Shown: positions 1 to 7,155 of the stretch, piece after piece
Layout: each line of letters begins with the position of its first letter
Position numbering within the stretch: position 1 is the stretch's first letter
NCBI RefSeq assembly: GCF_000482705.1
Contig: NZ_AXWO01000034.1
Location: 1 to 51,218 of the forward strand
Direction: 5' to 3'
Length of the DNA: 51,218 bases
DNA from: Glycomyces arizonensis DSM 44726
GTDB taxonomy: Bacteria; Actinomycetota; Actinomycetes; Mycobacteriales; Micromonosporaceae
Notes under the pieces: generated by a model
What the model was told of the DNA's origin: nothing
The model's input: only the letters and a program-made list of their open reading frames with translations
Databases searched by the model: none
Program-made: the position numbers and the translations under genes

Positions 1-235
1 CGGACTGGTTCGGAATGTACGGGAACAGGTGTCGGAAGTTCTTGCGGGCGTAACGAACCCAGCGGCGCTCGCCTTTGACCTGGAACAGGTGCTGGGCAAC
101 CATGAGGCACACCAGCTCGGCGTCGCTGAGCTCCTTCGGCTTTCCGGGCTTTCGCCCCTCCCGGGGGATGACGTGATCGTCAACGACCACGTAGAGTGCG
201 GTCAAGAGGGTCTCGATGTCCTGAGTATTGTTCAC
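1..235 (-). CDS. IS982-family transposase, N-terminal fragment (runs off window)
   Basis: Reading the minus strand from a GTG at 235 gives a protein that begins (M)NNTQDIETLLTALYVVVDD and continues with a Leu/Val/Arg-rich stretch ending in a PYIPNQS segment at the window edge. This is the typical N-terminus of actinobacterial IS982-family transposases. About 78 codons are present; the catalytic DDE domain would lie beyond base 1. The plus-strand reading frame over the same bases has arginine-rich, protein-unlike composition and was rejected. The family is fairly sure from the opening motif; whether the element is intact cannot be seen. Confidence 0.75.
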   Translation of the reverse strand, partial: MNNTQDIETLLTALYVVVDDHVIPREGRKPGKPKELSDAELVCLMVAQHLFQVKGERRWVRYARKNFRHLFPYIPNQS

Positions 236-282
236 ACTTCACTCAACGAGACCCTCTCCTGCTGGTCACGACCCGACCGGGT
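1..282 (-). mobile_element. IS982-family insertion sequence, one end only
   Basis: The first bases hold the 5' part of an IS982-type transposase gene and its upstream end; the rest lies outside the window. The probable outer end is near 282, where the minus strand reads ACCCGG within a short palindrome (271-282, ACCCG-AC-CGGGT), because IS982 ends commonly begin ACCC. The exact boundary and any target duplication cannot be fixed, since the other end is not visible. The element lies about 15 bp beyond the stop codon of the neighbouring ABC exporter gene. Confidence 0.6.
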
Positions 283-296
283 TAGGAATCAATCAT

Positions 297-2111
297 CTAG
301 GCCGAGCGGGTCTGCTCGATCCAGGAGCCGTGGAGGCCCGCGTAGACCGAGCCCTCCTCGGCCGCCAGTTCGGCGTGCGGGCCGTGCTGGACGAGGTTCC
401 CGTCGTCGAAGACCAGGACCTCGTCCGAGGTCTCGGCCGTCGACAGGCGGTGCGCGATGATCACCGTGGTCCGCCCGCGCGTGACCGCGTCGAGCGCGGC
501 CGACAGCCGCAGCTCCGTGGCCGGGTCGACGGCGCTGGTCGCCTCGTCGAGGACCATGAGGTCCGGGTCGGCCACGTAGGCGCGCACGAGCGAGACGAGC
601 TGGCGTTCGCCGACGCTCAGGTTCGCGCCGCCCTCGCCGAGCTCGGTGTCGAGGCCGTGCGGGAGACCGTCGACCCACTCGGCCAGTCCCAGTTCGGAGA
701 ACGCCACGTAGATCTCGGCCTCGCCGATCTCCGGCTTCGCGAAGCGGACGTTGTGGGCGAGCGTGCCGTTGAACAGGAAGCCCTCCTGCGGCACCATCGT
801 GACCCGCGAGCGCAGCGACGCGAACGTGACGCCGGTCAGCGGCCTGCCGCTGAGCACCACCTGTCCGGAGGTCGGGTCCATCAGTCGCGTCAGGAGCTTC
901 GCGAACGTCGTCTTGCCCGAGCCGGTCTCGCCGACGACGGCGACCTTGCTGTGGGGGCGGATCTCGACGTCGATGCCGTGCAGGACCTCCTCGCCGCCCG
1001 GGTAGGCGAAGCGGACGTTCTCGAAGCGCGCCCCGATCGGGCCGTCCGGCAGGTCGGTGCCGTCGGCCGGGTCGGCCACGTCGGGTTCGGTGTCGAGGAT
1101 GTCGAGCACCCGGCGCCAGCCCGAGACCGCGTTCTGCGCCTCGTTGAGCATCTCGGTGGCGGTCACGATCGGCTGGATGAACAGCGTCACCAGGAACAGG
1201 AACGCCGTCAGCTGCCCGACCGTCATCGTCTCGCCCGCCACCAGGTAGGCGCCCAGGACCACCACGACCGCGTACACCCCGAAGTGGACGATCTCGCCGG
1301 CGCCGAAGGAGAACGCCGAGCGCCGGATCGCCCTGGCCTGGTTGTGGCGGTGCTCCTCGATCGAGGCGTCGAGCCGCTCCGAGGTCCGCGCGCCGACCCC
1401 GTAGGAGCGCACCACGCCCGCGCCCACGACCGACTCCGAGACGGCCGAGAGCATCGCCGCGACCGACTTGCGCACGTTCGAGTAGGCGTTCGCCAGGTGT
1501 TTCTGGAGCCACTTGATGAGCAGACTGACCGGCACGAACACGATCCACACCGCGAGCGCCAGCTGCCAGGAGTAGACGGCCATGACCACGGTGGCCACCA
1601 CGATCTGGGCCAGCGAGGTGACGATCTGCATGCCGCCCTGCTGGAGGAACTGGCTGACCGTGTCGATGTCGGTGGTCACGCGGGCGGTCAGCGAGCCGCG
1701 GCGCTCCGACTGCTGGTGCAGCATCGACAGGTCGTGGATGTGGCGGAAGGTGCGCCGCCGCAGGTTCGCCAGCGCCGTCTCGGTGACGATGAACAGCCGC
1801 TTGTTCATCAGGTAGTTCGAGGTGGTCGTGATCGCGAGGATCCCGACGCCGACCGCGGTGACGCCCAGGACGTACTCCACGTTCGGGCCGCCGGGCCCGA
1901 ACAGGCCGTTGTCGAGGACCTTCTGGGCCGAGACGGGCACGACGAGGCGGCCGACCGAGGTGATCGCGGCGAGGACGAGCGTGAACGCCAGGCCGCTGCG
2001 CAGCTCGGGCGAGAGCCGCAGGCCGCGGCCGAGGGTCTCGAACGGGCCGGGCTCGTCCTTCTCCTCGGGGGAGGCGGGCTCGTTCCGTTTCGGGGCGGTG
2101 TCGGTGCTCAC
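297..2111 (-). CDS. ABC exporter half-transporter, catalytic-site subunit
   Basis: A 604-aa fused membrane/ATPase protein of the type I multidrug/lipid exporter class. Six membrane helices occupy roughly residues 35-340, followed by a nucleotide-binding domain with Walker A GETGSGKT (about 393-401), an altered signature LSVGE (about 499), Walker B LMVLDEATS with the catalytic Glu (about 519), and a switch His in IIAHRLS (about 551). The altered signature beside an intact Walker B is the mirror image of the upstream gene, so the two probably form a heterodimer with one working and one degenerate ATP site. It starts with GTG in a GTGA overlap with the upstream stop, so the pair is translationally coupled. 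The substrate is unknown. The 3' end abuts an insertion sequence. Confidence 0.9.
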   Translation of the reverse strand: MSTDTAPKRNEPASPEEKDEPGPFETLGRGLRLSPELRSGLAFTLVLAAITSVGRLVVPVSAQKVLDNGLFGPGGPNVEYVLGVTAVGVGILAITTTSNYLMNKRLFIVTETALANLRRRTFRHIHDLSMLHQQSERRGSLTARVTTDIDTVSQFLQQGGMQIVTSLAQIVVATVVMAVYSWQLALAVWIVFVPVSLLIKWLQKHLANAYSNVRKSVAAMLSAVSESVVGAGVVRSYGVGARTSERLDASIEEHRHNQARAIRRSAFSFGAGEIVHFGVYAVVVVLGAYLVAGETMTVGQLTAFLFLVTLFIQPIVTATEMLNEAQNAVSGWRRVLDILDTEPDVADPADGTDLPDGPIGARFENVRFAYPGGEEVLHGIDVEIRPHSKVAVVGETGSGKTTFAKLLTRLMDPTSGQVVLSGRPLTGVTFASLRSRVTMVPQEGFLFNGTLAHNVRFAKPEIGEAEIYVAFSELGLAEWVDGLPHGLDTELGEGGANLSVGERQLVSLVRAYVADPDLMVLDEATSAVDPATELRLSAALDAVTRGRTTVIIAHRLSTAETSDEVLVFDDGNLVQHGPHAELAAEEGSVYAGLHGSWIEQTRSA

Positions 2112-3910
2112 GCGGCGTTCTCCTCGTCGAATTCGCGCTCGGCCTCGGCCCGCTCGTAGGCGGTGACGAGGTCGGCGTACGGCCGGTGGGTCTGGAGCAG
2201 TTCGGCGTGGGTGCCGCGGGCGGTGATGCGGCCGCCGTCGAGGAAGACGACCTCGTCGGCCAGGGCGATGGTGGCCCTGCGGTAGGCGACGACGAGGACC
2301 CCGGCGGCGTCGGCCGAACCCTTGAGCCTGGCCAGGATCTCCGATTCGACCTTGGGGTCGACGGCGCTGGTGGCGTCGTCGAGGACGAGGAGCCGCGGCC
2401 TGCCCGCGAGGGCGCGGGCGAGGGTGAGGCGCTGCCGCTGCCCGCCCGAGAGCGTGGTGCCCCGCTCGCCGAGCTCGGTGTCGAGACCGGCTTCGAGGTC
2501 GCCGACGAACTTGTCGGCCCCGGCTGCGGCGAGCGCCTGCCAGACGCGGGCGTCGTCGATGCCCTCGCGGTCGAGTGAGAGGTTGGCGCGGACGGTGTCG
2601 TCGAAGACGAAGGGGACCTGCTGGACGAGGGCGCAGGTGTCGGCGAGGCTGCGGTGGGTCAGTTCGCGCAGGTCGACGCCGTCGAACCGGACCGCGCCCG
2701 AGGTGGGGTCGGTGAGCCGGGCCGCGAGGTGGGCGAGGGTCGACTTGCCCGAGCCGGTGGCGCCGACGAGCGCGACGGTCGTGCCCGGCTCCACGGCGAA
2801 GGAGACGTCGGTCAGGGCTTCGGAGCCGTCTGCGTAGGTGTAGGCCACCGAGTCGAATTCGAGGCGGGCCGGGCCCGTGCCCTCGAGTTCGCGGGTCCCG
2901 TACGTCATGTCGCCGGTGGAGGCGAGGACGCCGTTGACGCGGCGGCGCCCGACCACGGAGGTGGGGAGGTCGCCGAGGACCCAGCCGATGGCGCGGACGG
3001 GGAAGGCCAGGATGGAGAACATGAACGAGACGGTCACGAGCTCGCCGAGGCCGATCGCGCCCGCCTGGTAGCGGGTGAGGCCGACCAGGAGCGCCAGGAG
3101 CGTGCCGAGCTCGGGCAGGCCCTGGATGAGCGGTTCGAAGGCGGCCCGCAGGCGGCCGACGCCGATCATGGCGTCGCGCAGCTCGTTCGCGGTGACGGTG
3201 AACCGCTCGGTCTCGGCGGCCTCGCGGCCCATGGCCTTGACGACCAGGGCGCCGTCGAAGGACTCGTGGCCGTCGGCGGAGACGGCCGCGCGCAGCTCCT
3301 GGGCCCGCTTGGCGCGCGGGGCCATCTTGGAGGCGAAGACCGCGTTGAGGGTGAACAGGGCCGGGAACATGCCGAGGGCGACCAGGGCGATGGCCCAGTC
3401 GATGGTGAAGAACACGACCATCGAGAGGACGAGCATGAACACGGTGCCGCAGGCGAACGGCAGGGGCGCGAGCGGCCGGGTGGCGGCCTCGACGTCGGCG
3501 TTGGCGTTCGACAGGAGCGTCCCGGTCGGGTGCTTCTGGTGCCAGGAGACCGGCAGGGCCAGGTATCGGCGGGTGACCTTGCGGCGCCAGTGGGCCTGGA
3601 CCTGGAACATCTGCGTGCCCGAGCCGATGCGGCGGGCGCACATGCTGGAGAAGCGCAGGATGGACATCCCGAGCAGGGCGCCGACGCCGATGGCGACCGA
3701 GCCGGTGCCGACCTCGCCGTTCTCGTAGGCGGGGACGGCGACCTGGGAGACGACCCAGCCGATGATGAACGCGACGGTCATCTGCATGGCGGTGTTGACC
3801 ATGGCGCCGACGACCGCGACGGTGAATCGCTTGGGTTCGATCTTGATCATGTCGCCGATGTTGCTCAGCCCTTGGCGAAGGATGCTGGAATCGACGGCAG
3901 CGTCGGTCAT
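2108..3910 (-). CDS. ABC exporter half-transporter, degenerate-site subunit
   Basis: A 600-aa type I ABC exporter subunit and first gene of a two-gene operon. The membrane domain (about residues 25-330) is followed by Walker A GATGSGKST (about 383), a canonical LSGGQ signature (about 487) and Walker B LLVLDDATS, in which Asp replaces the catalytic Glu (about 511). The switch region reads VVAYRRAT, with Tyr where His is expected. In known heterodimeric exporters this pattern marks the subunit that supplies the degenerate ATP site while lending its intact signature to the partner. The ATG at 3910 has a GGAGAG ribosome-binding site, and a promoter with a palindromic site lies just upstream. The substrate is not evident. 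Confidence 0.9.
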   Translation of the reverse strand: MTDAAVDSSILRQGLSNIGDMIKIEPKRFTVAVVGAMVNTAMQMTVAFIIGWVVSQVAVPAYENGEVGTGSVAIGVGALLGMSILRFSSMCARRIGSGTQMFQVQAHWRRKVTRRYLALPVSWHQKHPTGTLLSNANADVEAATRPLAPLPFACGTVFMLVLSMVVFFTIDWAIALVALGMFPALFTLNAVFASKMAPRAKRAQELRAAVSADGHESFDGALVVKAMGREAAETERFTVTANELRDAMIGVGRLRAAFEPLIQGLPELGTLLALLVGLTRYQAGAIGLGELVTVSFMFSILAFPVRAIGWVLGDLPTSVVGRRRVNGVLASTGDMTYGTRELEGTGPARLEFDSVAYTYADGSEALTDVSFAVEPGTTVALVGATGSGKSTLAHLAARLTDPTSGAVRFDGVDLRELTHRSLADTCALVQQVPFVFDDTVRANLSLDREGIDDARVWQALAAAGADKFVGDLEAGLDTELGERGTTLSGGQRQRLTLARALAGRPRLLVLDDATSAVDPKVESEILARLKGSADAAGVLVVAYRRATIALADEVVFLDGGRITARGTHAELLQTHRPYADLVTAYERAEAEREFDEENAA

Positions 3911-3943
3911 GGGGCTCTCCGGTGGTGGGCGCGGGGCGGTACT

Positions 3944-4003
3944 TGCCGTACGGCAGGCAAGCGGCCGCCTGCAATGATGCCTCGCGCGTACGACGGTTGC
4001 CAA
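3944..4003 (-). promoter_or_regulatory. Promoter and palindromic operator of the ABC exporter operon
   Basis: On the minus strand TTGGCA (3998-4003) and CATCAT (3974-3979) are 18 bp apart, a reasonable sigma-70 pair. Just downstream, near the expected start of transcription, is the perfect 12-bp palindrome TGCCGTACGGCA (3944-3955). Its placement suggests a repressor site, but no regulator gene is adjacent. No experimental support. Confidence 0.45.
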
Positions 4004-4022
4004 ACCGCTTTCGGCGCTTCGG

Positions 4023-4787
4023 TCAGCGCACGGGGTGGCCCGCGTCGGCGAGTTCGCGCTTGACCTCGCCGATCGCGACGTCGCCGAAGTGGAAGATCGA
4101 GGCGGCGAGCACGGCGTCGGCCCCGGCGTCGACGGCGGGCGGGAAGTCGGCGGCCTTGCCGGCGCCGCCGGAGGCGATGACGGGGATGTCGACGGCGGCG
4201 CGGACGGCGGCGATGAGCGGCAGGTCGAACCCGGCCTTGGAACCGTCGGCGTCGATCGAGTTGAGGAGGATCTCCCCGGCACCGAGCTCGGCGGCGCGGG
4301 CGCACCATTCGACGGCGTCGAGGCCGGTGGGGCGCTTCTGGCCGCCGTGGGTGGTGACCTCCCAGCCGGAGTCGGTTCCGCGGCCGGAGGCGACGTCGGC
4401 GGAGAGGACGAGGACCTGGTTGCCGAAGCGGTCGGCGATCTCGGAGATGACCTCGGGGCGGGCGATGGCGGCGGTGTTGACGCCGACCTTGTCGGCCCCG
4501 GCGCGCAGGAGCCGGTCGACGTCGTCGGGGGTGCGGACGCCGCCGCCGACGGTGAGGGGGATGAAGACCTGCTCGGCGGTGCGGGCGACGACGTCGTACA
4601 TGGTGGCGCGGCCGCCTGAGGAGGCGGAGACGTCGAGGAAGGTGAGCTCGTCGGCGCCGGCCGCGTCGTAGGCGGCGGCGAGCTCGACGGGGTCGCCCGC
4701 GTCGCGCAGGTTCTCGAACTGGATGCCCTTGACGACGCGCCCGGCGTCGACGTCGAGGCAGGGGATCACGCGTACCGCAACAGTCAC
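4023..4787 (-). CDS. hisF: Imidazole glycerol phosphate synthase cyclase subunit HisF
   Basis: A 254-aa beta/alpha-barrel cyclase that, with HisH, converts PRFAR and glutamine-derived ammonia to imidazole glycerol phosphate and AICAR in histidine synthesis. The start [10 protein letters not shown] carries the first catalytic Asp (about residue 12), VLSADVAS carries the second (about 130), and the phosphate-binding loops VGGGVRT and ASGGAG are intact. The full family length is present. No other his gene is in the window, so the rest of the pathway must be elsewhere or beyond the edge. The gene begins with GTG, has no Shine-Dalgarno sequence, and has TAGGCT six bases ahead, so its message is probably leaderless. 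Confidence 0.97.
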   Translation of the reverse strand: MTVAVRVIPCLDVDAGRVVKGIQFENLRDAGDPVELAAAYDAAGADELTFLDVSASSGGRATMYDVVARTAEQVFIPLTVGGGVRTPDDVDRLLRAGADKVGVNTAAIARPEVISEIADRFGNQVLVLSADVASGRGTDSGWEVTTHGGQKRPTGLDAVEWCARAAELGAGEILLNSIDADGSKAGFDLPLIAAVRAAVDIPVIASGGAGKAADFPPAVDAGADAVLAASIFHFGDVAIGEVKRELADAGHPVR

Positions 4788-4799
4788 GCGAAAAGCCTA
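4788..4799 (-). promoter_or_regulatory. Leaderless -10 element of hisF
   Basis: On the minus strand TAGGCT (4794-4799) is followed by six bases and then the GTG start of hisF. The TANNNT-N6-7-start layout is the usual form of leaderless actinobacterial promoters. The same hexamer precedes the TetR gene at 5582 and rnhA at 31480. Confidence 0.5.
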
Positions 4800-4856
4800 C
4801 AGGGTGGGGCGTGTCGGTCCCCGTTCGATTTGGCGCCGGGTATCACGCTTGCTGTC

Positions 4857-5015
4857 ATGAACGCACCTATGAAGACGATCACGGTCGAGATCTCCGATCT
4901 CGCGTACCAGCAGCTGAAGGATGCGGCCGAGCGGGAGGGCACGACGATTGAGGCCCTCGTCCGGCTCCCGCTCGAGAAGGCGGCGTACGCCGCCAAGGAG
5001 GGCGGCCTCCTATAG
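4857..5015 (+). CDS. Small ribbon-helix-helix-like protein, function unknown
   Basis: A 52-aa product beginning MNAPMKTITVEISDLAYQQL, with a beta-strand-like start (KTITVEIS) followed by two amphipathic helices. This is the pattern of a MetJ/Arc-type ribbon-helix-helix DNA-binding protein such as CopG-like antitoxins. No toxin gene is next to it. The start is uncertain: a TTG at 4830, the ATG at 4857 and the ATG at 4869 are all possible and none has a good ribosome-binding site. It could regulate a distant gene. Expression itself is an inference. Confidence 0.55.
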   Translation: MNAPMKTITVEISDLAYQQLKDAAEREGTTIEALVRLPLEKAAYAAKEGGLL

Positions 5016-5068
5016 GTAGGACGCCGAGCTCCCCGAATGTGTTCTGCGCGACCTTTCCGGAACGAAAG

Positions 5069-5123
5069 TTGAACATGTTCAAGACCCCGAGTAGCGTGAA
5101 CTCAGGAGTTGAACATGTTCAAC
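5069..5123 (+). promoter_or_regulatory. Promoter with two identical TetR-type operators
   Basis: TTGAACATGTTCAA, a perfect 14-bp palindrome, occurs at 5069-5082 and again at 5109-5122; the second copy extends to 16 bp (5108-5123). TTGAAC at the left of copy one serves as a -35 element, and TAGCGT (5092-5097) 17 bp later serves as a -10. One operator therefore covers the -35 region and the other sits at the start of transcribed sequence, 40 bp centre to centre. The TetR protein encoded at 5582 is the obvious candidate ligand. Confidence 0.7.
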
Positions 5124-5157
5124 TATTCCATTCCCTCGGAGAGAACGGAGCGCTGTC

Positions 5158-5562
5158 ATGGACATGGCAGTCGTCGGTTACATCGCCTACCTCGTCGTCG
5201 CCATCCCGCTGACCGTCTGGGTGGCCCGCACCCTCGGGGCCAACGGGTTCCACTTCATCAAGGACGTCTTCGCCGGGGACGAGCAGCTCGCCCACGCCGT
5301 GAACAAGCTGCTCCAGGTCGGCTTCTACCTGCTCAACTTCGGGTTCGTGGCCCTGTGGCTGCGCACCGCCGAACCGATCGATGACGCCCGCGGCGTCTTC
5401 GAGACCGTGGCGCTCAAGATCGGCGCGGTCCTGCTCGTGCTCGGCGTCCTGCACGTGGTCAACGTGATCGTCCTCAACGCCTTCCGCAAGCACGCCCACG
5501 TCGACGCGAGGACCCTTGCCACTCTTGAGCCCCCGCAGCGACCGCAGGCATACGGCGCCTGA
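5158..5562 (+). CDS. Small integral membrane protein paired with TetR regulator
   Basis: A 134-aa protein with about four hydrophobic segments (roughly residues 4-23, 50-67, 83-105 and a central one) and a short charged C-terminus. I do not recognise a family with a known function. The ATG at 5158 has GGAG seven bases upstream; a second ATG at 5164 is possible. It lies directly under a promoter flanked by two identical palindromes and 19 bp ahead of a TetR gene, so it is very likely the regulated target of that TetR. Small membrane proteins in this arrangement can be efflux components or stress proteins; no substrate can be inferred. Confidence 0.8.
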   Translation: MDMAVVGYIAYLVVAIPLTVWVARTLGANGFHFIKDVFAGDEQLAHAVNKLLQVGFYLLNFGFVALWLRTAEPIDDARGVFETVALKIGAVLLVLGVLHVVNVIVLNAFRKHAHVDARTLATLEPPQRPQAYGA

Positions 5563-5581
5563 CCCAAGTAGGCTTGCGCTC
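5563..5581 (+). promoter_or_regulatory. Leaderless promoter of the TetR gene
   Basis: TAGGCT (5569-5574) lies seven bases before the GTG at 5582 in a 19-bp gap with no Shine-Dalgarno sequence. This suggests the regulator can be transcribed from its own leaderless promoter as well as by read-through from the upstream gene. Confidence 0.45.
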
Positions 5582-6289
5582 GTGAGCAGAGCGGCTTCGA
5601 ACGACGCGTCCGCCCGTCCTTCCTCGAAGGGGGAGCGGACGCGCCAGCGCATTCTGGACGTCGCGCTCGACATGTTCGCCGAGCGCGGTTACGACGGCAC
5701 GACCATGCGGGCGATCGCCGCCGAAGCCGGTGTCTCGGTGGGGAACGCCTACTACTACTTCAAGTCCAAAGAGCACCTGATCCAGGGCTTCTACGAGCAG
5801 GCCACCATGCGCCACGCCGCGATCACCCCGGCGGCGCTCGAAGGCAAGGAGACCCTCGCCGAGCGCATCGAGGCGGCCCTGCTGGCCTGGCTGGAGATCG
5901 CCGGGCCCTACCACGACTTCGCCGGCCAGTTCTTCCGCAACGCGGCCGACCCGAACAGCCCGCTGAGCCCGTTCTCCGAGGACTCATCGGAGAGCCGCGA
6001 GCGGGACGTCGCGCTCTACCGCGAGGTGCTGGAGGGCTCGAAGACGCGCGTCCCGAAGGACATGGCCGACATCCTGCCGGAGATGCTGTGGCTGCACCAG
6101 ATGGTGGTGGTCCTGTACTGGGTCTACGACGCCTCGGAGGACCAGGAGAAATCGCGCGAGCTGGCGCGCCGGACGGCGCCGCTGGCGGCCCGCGTGGTGG
6201 CGCTCTCGCGGTTGCGGATCCTGCGGCCGCTGGTGAAGCAGGGCGAGGAGCTCGTGCGGGACTTCCTGATCACCAGGAGGCCCGAGTGA
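5582..6289 (+). CDS. TetR-family transcriptional regulator
   Basis: A 235-aa repressor-type protein. The N-terminal helix-turn-helix (about residues 20-65: RILDVALDMFAERGYDGTTM, then AIAAEAGVSVGNAYYYF) is canonical, and the C-terminal half is an all-helical ligand domain. The GTG at 5582 is preferred because it gives normal TetR length and matches a leaderless promoter; earlier in-frame starts would extend into the previous gene. The likely target is the promoter at 5069-5123, which carries two copies of TTGAACATGTTCAA. Autoregulation through read-through is likely. The inducer is unknown. Confidence 0.92.
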   Translation: MSRAASNDASARPSSKGERTRQRILDVALDMFAERGYDGTTMRAIAAEAGVSVGNAYYYFKSKEHLIQGFYEQATMRHAAITPAALEGKETLAERIEAALLAWLEIAGPYHDFAGQFFRNAADPNSPLSPFSEDSSESRERDVALYREVLEGSKTRVPKDMADILPEMLWLHQMVVVLYWVYDASEDQEKSRELARRTAPLAARVVALSRLRILRPLVKQGEELVRDFLITRRPE

Positions 6290-6294
6290 GCGGG

Positions 6295-6336
6295 GCCGGT
6301 GGGGCCGAGGGCATTGCCTCCCCCGGCCCCACCGGC
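6295..6336. terminator. Bidirectional terminator between convergent genes
   Basis: A perfect 13-bp stem (6295-6307 with 6324-6336) with an extra inner GAGG/CCTC pairing lies between the convergent TetR and SCO5389-family genes. There is no long T-run, as is usual in high-GC actinobacteria. Confidence 0.75.
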
Positions 6337-6347
6337 GTTCCTGTCCC

Positions 6348-6758
6348 CTAGCAGTCGCGCAGTTCCGGCGACTGGTTGAGCAGCTGCCCGCGCGGGGAGA
6401 TGAACTTGCGGTACGTGTCGGAGTCGACCTCCGAAGGCGGGAAGGCGGCCAGCCGGTGGCAGTTCTGGAACGCCAGCTTCACCCCGAAGTGGCGCTCCAG
6501 CGCCCCCCGCATGGAGTCAGAGGCCAGGGCCCGCAGCAGCTGGCCCCTCGCCTGCTCGTCCGGCGGCGGCACGGTGTTGTCCGCGAACTGGGTGGAGCCG
6601 GTCGACGACGACACGCCGCTCTTCAGGTCCGCCACCACCTTGGTGACGAGCTCCCAGGCGAAGGGCAGCGAGTGCTTCACGCAGTCGATGAATTCGGCGT
6701 CGCCGACCTCCCCCTCCTCGGCTTTGGCGAGCAGGTCCTCTGAGACGTCAAGGGACAT
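6348..6758 (-). CDS. SCO5389-family protein
   Basis: A 136-aa soluble protein that opens MSLDVSEDLLAKAEEGEVGD and ends LLNQSPELRDC, matching the conserved SCO5389 family of actinobacteria as I recall it, including the PPPDEQARGQLLRALASD core. The family's biochemical role is not known to me. The ATG at 6758 is chosen because GAGGAG lies six bases upstream; an in-frame upstream ATG at 6845 lacks a good site. The protein has a conserved C-terminal Cys and another in the QNCHR segment. It is transcribed towards a shared terminator with the TetR gene. Confidence 0.85.
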   Translation of the reverse strand: MSLDVSEDLLAKAEEGEVGDAEFIDCVKHSLPFAWELVTKVVADLKSGVSSSTGSTQFADNTVPPPDEQARGQLLRALASDSMRGALERHFGVKLAFQNCHRLAAFPPSEVDSDTYRKFISPRGQLLNQSPELRDC

Positions 6759-7155
6759 GCGGTTCTCCTCTCGGTTCGGATCCGGTTCATTGTGCGGGGA
6801 ATCGTGACTCTCCGCTGTCGGGTAATCGACGTATTCAGGTTTCATGCGCAATTCGTCTAGACAGGTTGTGTGAGAAGGAGGAACGACCGGGCGCCGAGCG
6901 CCGGCGACGCGGCGCGCGGAAGTCCCCTGCTCAAGCACCCTGACGGCGTTGCGCAGCGCGGGCCGCGCCTCGGCGTCTCGGACCTGCTCGCCGGTCGGGT
7001 CGCGGCCAGGCCGCCCTTCGGCGCAGGTGCACCCTCGACCCGGTGGAGCGCTCGGGGCCCACGGTCGGGCCGGACTCGGCCGCGAGCCCGTCGAGGGGAC
7101 TTCGTCCCCGGCCACTGATTTCGCCGAGCCGCGCCTCGGCTCGCGAGCGCATCCC
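6759..7155. other. Gene-free stretch with short hairpins
   Basis: About 400 bp between the SCO5389-family gene and the ATPase gene. Frames here read as arginine/proline-rich shadow sequence and none has a good start. Two short hairpins are visible: 7095-7109 (GGGGAC-TTC-GTCCCC) and 7125-7143 (CGAGCCG, 5-nt loop, CGGCTCG). Either may help end transcription of the minus-strand ATPase gene. I see nothing else I can support. Confidence 0.4.

Noticed and set aside
29..460. A 143-aa plus-strand gene at the left edge
   Set aside because: Its sequence is the complement of an IS982 transposase start and then of the exporter gene; no protein-like pattern.
228..2159. A 643-aa plus-strand frame over the exporter gene
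   Set aside because: Composition is repetitive Arg/Asp/His/Val and the opposite strand encodes an intact ABC protein.
297..3974. A 1,225-aa minus-strand frame spanning both ABC exporter genes
   Set aside because: Its first half is an Arg/Pro-rich shadow of the upstream gene in another frame; only the part from 2111 down is the real exporter subunit.
4857..5015. Toxin-antitoxin module
   Set aside because: Only the antitoxin-like ribbon-helix-helix piece is present; the following gene is a membrane protein under separate control.
6859..7118. Short plus and minus frames in the 6759-7155 gap
   Set aside because: Arg/Pro-rich composition, no homology I recognise, and no convincing start except an isolated AGGAGG with no frame of normal codon use.
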